Positions 58,801 to 64,000 of a DNA stretch of 64,000 bases are shown in pieces; positions within the stretch are counted from its first letter, which is position 1, and the number at the start of each line of letters is the position of its first letter. The notes under the pieces are model-generated. The model searched no databases and was not told the DNA's origin. It saw nothing but the letters and a program-made list of their open reading frames with translations. A program made the position numbers and the translations under genes. The stretch is from Pycnopodia helianthoides (Eukaryota > Echinodermata > Asteroidea > Forcipulatida > Asteriidae), in assembly GCA_032158295.1 (NCBI GenBank), contig CM063244.1, positions 28,637,848 through 28,701,847 on the forward strand, read 5' to 3'.

Positions 58801-61800
58801 CAGTGGTTACCGCAATGATTTAAAATGATTTTAAATTTGCATCCTGGATAAATAATATGATTTGTGTTTGACCCTACACCAATGTATGTTATTAAGCACT
58901 GTACATGTATACTCAGGACTTTCTTGAGTCCTGTGTTTTGTTTTTTCTCTGCATTTTCTATATTTGCTCACAGATTTTGCATTGTATGCTTTACTCCTCC
59001 TTTTACCTCCTTTAGAATTTATTTTGTTTACCATTTTTTTCACAGGATCATGTTAGATTGAATTCCTTTGTATATTGTTGTCAATATTAAGCTTGTTATC
59101 GGCTTGTTGTAAGAGTTGCAGGAACCCTTTGATGGTTTCAGTGAAACCTGGGGCAGAGAAACCATTCTGCTCATCAATTGATTTTGTATTTATGTTTTTC
59201 ACTCTATGTAATTCATACTTTCTTTACAGTATTTGGTACATGTATTTGCTATATTTTGAAGTATAAATATTGAATTGTATAAGGTATAATGATATTTTTA
59301 TCTTGTTCATATTCTGCCCACCCTCTGAAACTATTTTTGCTCGACATGGGATGTGTGTCTTGTTCTGATTTTTAATTGTACTTAAAAAAAAATATTGTAT
59401 TGAACCATTTTAGGTTTTGTTCATGCAGTTGATGGTTTTTGTTGTTGTCTATGTATTGTTGTACTCCCAGGGAGGACAGTTTTATGACAACCGTTGAGGC
59501 CAAGGCTGGATTAAGAAGTCCATAGGACCGAGGCACATAGTGTTAGCCAGAGGGGTGTCTGTTGGACACCCTGTTTTAAGTTTGGACACCCTGTTTTATC
59601 TGTCATTTACAAGTAACTGTATTGTAAGTAAACAATTTGGACACCCAGTTTTTAAAATTTTAGCAACTTTGGACACAAACCCAAAACCTTGCTGAGGCAC
59701 CAGTAGGCATCCATGTTCTGTTGACTTAGGCACCCATGTTCTGTTGACTTAGACACCCATGTTCTGTAGGCTTAGGCACTCATGTTCTGTAGCTTAGGCA
59801 CCCATGTTCTGTTGACTTGGGCACCCATGTTCTGTTGACTTAGGCACCAGTGTTCTGTAAGCCTAGGCACCCATGTTCTGTAGGCTTGGGTACCCATGTT
59901 CTGTAGGCCTAGGCACCCATGTTCTGTAGGCTTAGGTACCCATGTTCTGTAGGCCTAGGCACCCATGTTCTGTAGGCTTAGGTACCCATGTTCTGTAGGC
60001 TTAGGTACCCATGTTCTTAAGACTTATTCTTATCACAACTATTACAGTCCTTATAGAGGACCTTTTTCATAAAGTGCAAATGGCAGACCAGCCATGAGTT
60101 TCAACAGCCTTTTCAACCAACCTTGATAAACTTATTGCTACTGAAGTGCTCAAGGGAGATATTTTGATAATTTAAGGCGCGTTGATATGTTTTTCTTGCA
60201 GCTTCATAGTGATATAATCCGTGATGTTACTTTTCTGGGAGACAGTTGGCCCTGGTGCTCTGGTGAAACCACCTTCGTCACAGCATCAGTTGATGGACAT
60301 GGCAAGGTAGGACGGACTGTCGCACATCGATCAAGGGCCAAGGGCAAGTTCGATCAAGGACCAATGGTTAACTTGTGCTTGGTTCATGATGTACGTAGCG
60401 CATGTGAACTTAAGTTGAGATGCAAACGACTAATGGGGTACTGTCGTCATGATCATAATCTGCATTTTGCTGGACATGGAAATATGAGCTCTCACCCAGT
60501 TACTACAGGCGCGGGCCTTATAAGTCGGATCAGCGTTATCAATTCTCTGATAACTGGTCCACTCTGCATTGTGCTATTAAAACTGCTATAGGTAACCAGT
60601 GATGCAACCAGCCTGAAGGACTATTGAAAATTAGCTTTTGTCACTACAAAACTTATGGTAGGAGATTGCAAAAAATGTTAGGTGCTGTCTTTGAAATGTA
60701 GGGTTTGTTTTTGACATTTTGTGAATCTGGGGATATATATATATATATATATATTTTTCAGGCTCCATTTAAAGATATTAGACAGGATTGGTAGAGCAGA
60801 CAAAATAGTTGCAGGCATTGTTCATTTTTGTGTGCGATCAGTACATGAAAAAACAAATCTTCAAAAATGTTGGCTTAATCCGTTGTGTAAGTCAGGAGAA
60901 AATAGTGAAAAACCATTCACTATTTCCAGCATGTAAACACATTTTTCTCATTTTGGTTGTAACAACCGGAATCGGCTGTTGTATTTTGTTAAGATTTTCT
61001 GATACAGTTTCGTCAAATGTAACTTCATTTCAGAGGGAAATATTTCACAGAAAAAAAATGGCTCTAGTATGAACTTCATAATCAGTAAGCTTTCAGACTA
61101 AAATTATAAATTTATGTTTTAAAACTTAACCAATCCTGTATAATACCGTTAAATTTCTACCATGCTGTGTACTTAAATTGAAGCAGATTGTCTACTAATG
61201 ATTGATTATGTTGAATGTTTTCAGGTTGTAACTCTGGATGGAAGGACTTTATTAGACATCTCAGCTGGGACTGTACTACACTGTGTAGACCCAACACCAG
61301 GGCCTTATAACGCTATGGAAGAAGATGGTTTCTGTAGTAAGTACATCCTTGTTGACCTTTTACACACATCGGCGGAGTGTGGGTTCGAGTCCCGGTCGTG
61401 GCACATGAGTCCTTTAGTGAGATACTTTAACACAGTTGCACCCGGTGTTTCTGGTTAACATAGCAAGCACCCTTGTTTACAGGTTTTCTCAGGCTTATGA
61501 GCTACGTTGACTAAATTCACTTACAAGGCTTCTGATCAGTAGAGTGTGGGTTCGAGTCCCGATTGTGGCACTTGAGTCCTTGAGTGAGATACTTTAACAC
61601 AGTTGCACCCGGTGTTTCTGGTTAACATAGCAAGCACCCTTGTTTACAGGTTTTCTCAGGCTTATGAGCTACGTTGACTAAATTCACTTACAAGGCTTCT
61701 GATCAGTAGAGTGTGGGTTCGAGTCCCGGTCGTGGCACTTGAGTCCCTTGAGTGAGATACTTTAACACAGTTGCACCCAGTGTTTCTGGTTTACATACAG

Positions 61801-63578
61801 TAGCAAGCACCCATGTGTACAGGTTTTCTCAGGCTTATGAGCTACGTTGACTAAGTTCACTTACAAGGCTTCTGATCAGTAGAGTGTGGGTTCGAGTCCC
61901 GGTGGTGGCACTTGAGTCCTTGAGTGAGATACTTTAACACAGTTGCACCCGGTGTTTCTGGTTTACATAGCAAGCACCCTTGTGTACAGGTTTTCTCCCA
62001 GGCTTATGAGCTACGTTGACTAAGTTCACTTATAAGGCTTCTGATCAGTAGAGTGTGGGTTCGAGTCCCGGTGGTGGCACTTGGTGTCCTTGAGCAAGCT
62101 ACTTGACCACAATTGCCTTGTCCTGCAGATGGTACATTAAGCTGTAGCTTCGGGCGGTGTGGATCATACCACGTGTGAACCTCTATTGGGAGGAGTGTTG
62201 GCTCTGAGGAGAGCCGTTGTGGTCTTGACGTGTCGATCTCAGTAAACTCTGCTCATCTTCTCTTGCCATGAGTGTACAATACCTGCTTTTCTTGTCTTAG
62301 GTGTGGTGATGCTTGGTGGAGGCGAAGTGTGTGCTTACCTGCCTCATGCTGGTGTACAAGAAACACTCAAACAAAGTGGGGATGATGCAATATGGAAACT
62401 CAAGTAAGTTCGGAGAGCCAGATTATTTTTCTTTCCAATTTTTGTCTGTGGGTATGATGGCGACAAATTTTATTTCAAACATCTCCTTACCTGCTTGGTC
62501 AGTTCGTGCCAACTCAACAAATCAACAAGCCATTTGCAATTTAGATTTGAATAATGTCTGGTACAATGACTCGCTTAGTCACAAGTTGCCACTTAAATTT
62601 GAATTCCCCAGACTATATTGACATCTATGTCACATGATTTGGGAAAAGCTTTTGTGTAGTTACATAAGAGACAGCGAACACCCATACACAATTATGAATG
62701 AATGGCTATGGCACAATGGTACCAGGGTTTGCTCATTTGGAGGTTGCTATACAAAAGCTTACCTTGAGTCATGTGACATTGCAACTGTCTCTTTAGTCTG
62801 AGGAATTCAAGTTGAAGTAAGAAATCACAAGGGAAACTGACTGGGTAAATTTCAAATAATTTGGGGTTGAACAAAGAAAAATTTACTAGAGAGGGATTTG
62901 AACCCTGAACCTCCGGATTAACGTTCCAGCGCTCTACCAACTGAGCCATCTAGATAGCCCTTTGTTGGTGGTTTTCCTATTTTGTCAATATCTTTGTTCG
63001 GAGCGCCAGTCAGAAGCCAATCAACCGTTAACTGTCGTGTAGCTAGAGTCACCTTATTGGGATGTAACTTTTTTATTTAGAATATAAAGTAATAAGCCAC
63101 AAGGGAAACTGATCGGGTTAACTTTCATTAATTTGGGGTTGAACAAAGCAAAATTGAATGGAGCGGGATTTGAAACCAACAAAGATATTGACAAAATAGA
63201 GAGAGTCTGCCAACACAGGGCTAGATAGCTCTGTACATGCCATAGGTAGAGCGCCAGCCCGTTTAATCGGGAAGTTGTTGGTTCAAATCCCGCTCTAGTC
63301 AATTTGTCTTAGTTGAACCCAAAGAATTAGAATTGAAGCGGTAACCTATGATTAAAAGCATGTCATTGCAAACGCCTTATTGACCAGTGGTTACCACTGA
63401 TTGGCCTATCCTGTTAAAATAAGAAATAAATAGAAAAATAAATAAAATTAAATTAAAAATAGCAGTGGAAGGGCCTATAAGCTCATTGAAGAAATAACTA
63501 AGTCACTGTTTGTGTACACAGGTATACGTCCAATGGAAGTATGCTGTACACGGCGTGTGAAAAAGGAGTAATTCGAAG
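52805..63578 (+). CDS. WD40-type beta-propeller protein, nine internal exons, partial
   Basis: Nine plus-strand exons (52805-52891, 54642-54704, 55344-55422, 57122-57207, 57904-57957, 60202-60306, 61225-61336, 62301-62403, 63522-63578) have AG acceptors and GT donors. Their phases run 0,0,0/1,1/0,0,0,0/1,1/2,2 with no conflict, giving about 248 residues. Propeller-like strands recur: RYLFCSGAFDGRVNLY, HAVRFTSDGRK-ILATTS, AVDPKCPNTVVCTC, IRDVTFLGDS with TFVTASVDGHGKV, and WKLKYTSNGSMLYTACEKG. The spacing of about 40 residues and the SDG / D-G turn pattern fit WD40 blades, although the classic terminal WD is replaced (NLY, VVD, AVFD). This suggests a scaffold for protein interactions, but I cannot name the family. 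Both ends are missing: the first exon starts mid-blade, and the last has a donor at 63579, so the gene continues rightward. A separate N-terminal region is expected. Confidence 0.85.
53054..53374. mobile_element. P2 TTAA-flanked element, copy 2 (opposite orientation)
   Basis: AGGTATTGTACACTTTTGG to CCAATAGTGTACAGGGCCT, with TTAA at 53050-53053 and 53375-53378. Lies in the first visible WD40 intron. Confidence 0.85.
53549..53715 (-). mobile_element. M3 element
   Basis: GGCCTGGAATTACACGGAGG to AAGATGAAACTCCAAGCC, a full copy. Confidence 0.7.
53716..53930. repeat. R1 dispersed repeat
   Basis: GATTTGAATGATGTCTGGTA and GATACCAGTCAATGCTGATC match R1 at 39500-40160 and 62530. Confidence 0.55.
53966..54155. 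mobile_element. M1 element, short variant
   Basis: Mirror ends GGGCCCAATTTCATAGAGCT and AGCTCTATGAAATTAGGCCC; reversed core CATGTACAATTTGTGACTGG. Confidence 0.85.
54156..54641. other. No gene seen; internal doublet at 54220-54500
   Basis: ACACATGAGTGTGT and GGTCAAAG-GG-ACCTGGCAGG-like phrases occur twice about 190 bp apart. No coding signal. Confidence 0.45.
54642..54704 (+). CDS. WD40 gene exon b
   Basis: 21 codons, phase 0/0, from gatttattcag| to AAG|gtaagc. It ends with IHAVRFTSDGRK, the first strand and turn of a blade completed by exon c. Confidence 0.82.
54705..55343 (+). other. WD40 intron between exons b and c; nothing else seen
   Basis: AT-rich intron without a recognised repeat or exon. 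Confidence 0.6.
55344..55422 (+). CDS. WD40 gene exon c
   Basis: 79 nt from ctaatttctgcag| to GCT|gtaagc, ending one base into a Cys codon. It encodes ILATTSAGRLAVVDVETGAQ, a complete outer-strand run. Its last 25 bases reappear at about 56252 at the head of the degraded duplicate. Confidence 0.85.
55399..56233. repeat. Upstream copy of an 835-bp duplication
   Basis: Starts in the 3' end of exon c (GCCCAGTTAATTACATATG) and runs through the intron to TAAATTTTCACAGGG. It is the intact member of the pair; the GCAGTGGATACTTTTGGTAA element begins at about 55955 inside it. Confidence 0.85.
56251..56947. repeat. Downstream copy with pervasive small deletions
   Basis: Collinear with 55399-56233 but about 140 bp shorter. 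The differences are almost all losses of one or a few bases spread evenly, e.g. GCTGTAAGCATG to GCTTAGCATG and GCGTTCTTACGCTG to GCGTTCTACGCTG. It includes a damaged copy of the exon c 3' end. Confidence 0.85.
57122..57207 (+). CDS. WD40 gene exon d
   Basis: 86 nt from tttttcactag| to AAG|gtagtt. It completes the Cys codon and encodes AFNRKDRTGLAVDPKCPNTV and then VCTCVNGK. It is in frame with exons c and e. Confidence 0.83.
57208..57903 (+). other. WD40 intron d-e; nothing else seen
   Basis: Intron with short inverted copies of ACAAAAC-GTTG-type sequence near 57250-57440. No exon. Confidence 0.5.
57904..57957 (+). CDS. WD40 gene exon e
   Basis: 18 codons, phase 0/0, from gttttttcttgcag| to GAT|gtgagt. 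It encodes GLAVFDLRMSIPRLYIYD, in which GLAVFDLR is the last strand of a blade. Confidence 0.83.
58625..58765 (-). repeat. tRNA-like SINE fragment
   Basis: Reversed B box (GTGATTCGAACCCACAGCC) and a reversed A-box-like CCACTGGACCACTGAGC, preceded by GCACTGTATACTCAGTACTT. Confidence 0.6.
59700..60016. repeat. 23-bp satellite, about 13-14 units
   Basis: The unit CACCCATGTTCTGTTGACTT plus AGG drifts to CACCCATGTTCTGTAGGCTT and GTACCCATGTTCTGTAGGC toward the right, a gradient of variants along the array. Confidence 0.9.
60202..60306 (+). CDS. WD40 gene exon f
   Basis: 35 codons, phase 0/0, from tttttcttgcag| to AAG|gtagga. LHSDIIRDVTFLGDSWPW and TFVTASVDGHGK form the clearest complete WD40 blade in the gene: a His-initiated strand, then the FVTASVDG strand. 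Confidence 0.87.
60307..61224 (+). other. WD40 intron f-g; (AT)n at 60734-60753
   Basis: A dinucleotide run then a degraded TTAA-family-like end near 60800-60930. A 134-codon frame here is exon f read through into the intron. Confidence 0.5.
61225..61336 (+). CDS. WD40 gene exon g
   Basis: 112 nt from aatgttttcag| to TGTA|gtaagt, ending one base into a Ser codon. It encodes VVTLDGRTLLDISAGTVLHC and then VDPTPGPYNAMEEDGFC. A B-box-bearing tandem array starts 41 bp downstream. Confidence 0.84.
61377..62160 (+). repeat. Tandem array of S2-derived units, each with a tRNA B box
   Basis: GTGTGGGTTCGAGTCCCG recurs at 61377, 61544, 61711, 61884 and 62053, spacings 167, 167, 173 and 169 bp. Each unit continues with ACTTTAACACAGTTGCACCC and TTATGAGCTACGTTGACTAA. 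The array ends in ordinary S2 body (62090-62160). Confidence 0.9.
62301..62403 (+). CDS. WD40 gene exon h
   Basis: 103 nt from ttcttgtcttag| to CTCAA|gtaagt. It encodes VVMLGGGEVCAYLPHAGVQE and then TLKQSGDDAIWKL. Phases 1 in and 2 out match the flanking exons. Confidence 0.84.
62530..62824. repeat. R1 dispersed repeat
   Basis: Long copy: TTTAGATTTGAATAATGTCT, TACATAAGAGACAGCGAAC, TTTGGAGGTTGCTATACAAA, AGTCATGTGACATTGC. Confidence 0.6.
62825..63310. mobile_element. Two S1 SINEs in opposite orientation
   Basis: 62825-63060 is reversed (tail, B box, A box, body). 63060-63175 begins another reversed tail, but 63175-63310 continues as a forward copy (AGGGCTAGATAGCTC, GGTTCAAATCCCGC), so the second is a fold-over composite. 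Confidence 0.75.
63522..63578 (+). CDS. WD40 gene exon i
   Basis: 57 nt from tgtgtacacag| to CGAAG|gtaaga. It encodes YTSNGSMLYTACEKGVIR and leaves two bases of an Arg codon. The strong donor shows that the gene continues beyond the window. Confidence 0.83.
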
Positions 63579-63654
63579 GTAAGAGCCAAATTTGATTTAT
63601 TTAATTCTGTAATAATTATACACACATTTGAGCCAGTCAGTATCTTGGTGATCA

Positions 63655-63846
63655 GGGCCCAATTTCACGGAGCTGCTTAAACAGCATATAGTTTGCTTAA
63701 CAGTTTTCTGCTGAGCAAAGTAAGCAGGGCACCGTCACAGATTGTACATGTAGAATTGTATTTTGGCTGGTTACCTTATTCTGGTGAGCATAATTTTGTT
63801 GTGCTTAGCTACTTTTTATGCTTAAGCAGCTCTGTGAAATTGGGCC
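63655..63846. mobile_element. M1 element, short variant
   Basis: GGGCCCAATTTCACGGAGCT to AGCTCTGTGAAATTGGGCC, 77 bp after WD40 exon i. Confidence 0.85.
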
Positions 63847-63965
63847 TGGTCCATAGACTCAGGGATCCATAAGCTCAGAATTTTGTGGTAAGCTGGGCCA
63901 TGCAATTGGTCTCGGTATTTAAATTAGGCTCTGATGATATATAAGTTCTGTGTCTTTACTGCATG

Positions 63966-64000
63966 GTGTGTCATGGCTGGGCAGTCTAGCACGTCAAACT
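63966..64000 (+). mobile_element. Start of an S2-type SINE cut by the window edge
   Basis: GGTGTGTCATGGCTGGGCAG resembles the S2 head; the B box would lie outside the window. Confidence 0.5.

Larger units (their letters stand above)
57958..60201 (+). other. WD40 intron e-f, 2.2 kb
   Basis: Holds a tRNA-like segment at 58625-58765 and the 23-bp satellite at 59700-60016. Other frames are AT-rich chance ORFs. Confidence 0.6.

Noticed and set aside
60187..60591. 134-residue plus-strand frame
   Set aside because: Its first third is the real WD40 exon f; the rest is read-through into the intron after a GTAGGA donor.
61377..62100. CRISPR-like array (regular repeats with spacers)
   Set aside because: The whole 167-173-bp unit repeats, including the 'spacers', and it sits in an intron of a spliced eukaryotic gene.

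Overview
This is a gene-poor stretch of a metazoan nuclear genome. It has short exons with GT-AG splice signals, long introns and a very dense load of short interspersed repeats. The repeat families (several tRNA-derived SINEs, foldback elements with TTAA or TA target sites, a decayed LINE) and the divergence of the recognisable protein suggest an echinoderm, most likely a sea star. That assignment is inference from repeat style and was not checked by search. Almost all open frames longer than 60 codons here are chance frames inside repeats.

Two genes are well supported. On the minus strand, four exons (43694-43549, 42521-42492, 42151-42083, 14503-14372) join in one frame to give the C-terminal 124 residues of FHIT, the histidine-triad diadenosine-triphosphate hydrolase, with the motif HVHMHIL intact. 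The last intron is 27.6 kb and contains most of the repeats in the window. The N-terminal coding exon (about 35 codons) was not found. On the plus strand, nine exons from 52805 to 63578 chain with consistent phases into about 248 residues of a WD40-type beta-propeller protein that I cannot name; it runs off the right edge. Two further exon candidates lie at the left: a well-formed internal exon at 5809-5894 (+) and a possible terminal exon at 3433-3131 (-).

Layout: 1-5.7 kb repeats, a TACTTGTACTC-rich field and a 38-bp satellite; 5.8 kb orphan exon; 6.7-8.7 kb decayed LINE (-); 8.7-13.6 kb repeats; 13.6-43.7 kb FHIT, with two decamer minisatellites in its giant intron; 43.9-52.8 kb intergenic or 5' intron space with a candidate promoter near 49.0 kb; 52.8-64 kb WD40 gene, whose introns carry a tRNA-like tandem array, a 23-bp satellite and an apparent assembly duplication.

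Repeat families use local labels. S1, S2, S3: tRNA-derived SINEs. M1: palindromic element beginning GGGCCCAATTTCATAGAGC. M2: hairpin beginning GGGGTCGATTTCAC. M3: about 160-bp element with CAGGCCTGGAATT ends. M4: element with CAGGGCT-GAATTTG ends. P1 and P2: AGG...CCT elements flanked by TTAA. R1 and R2: dispersed repeats without clear ends.
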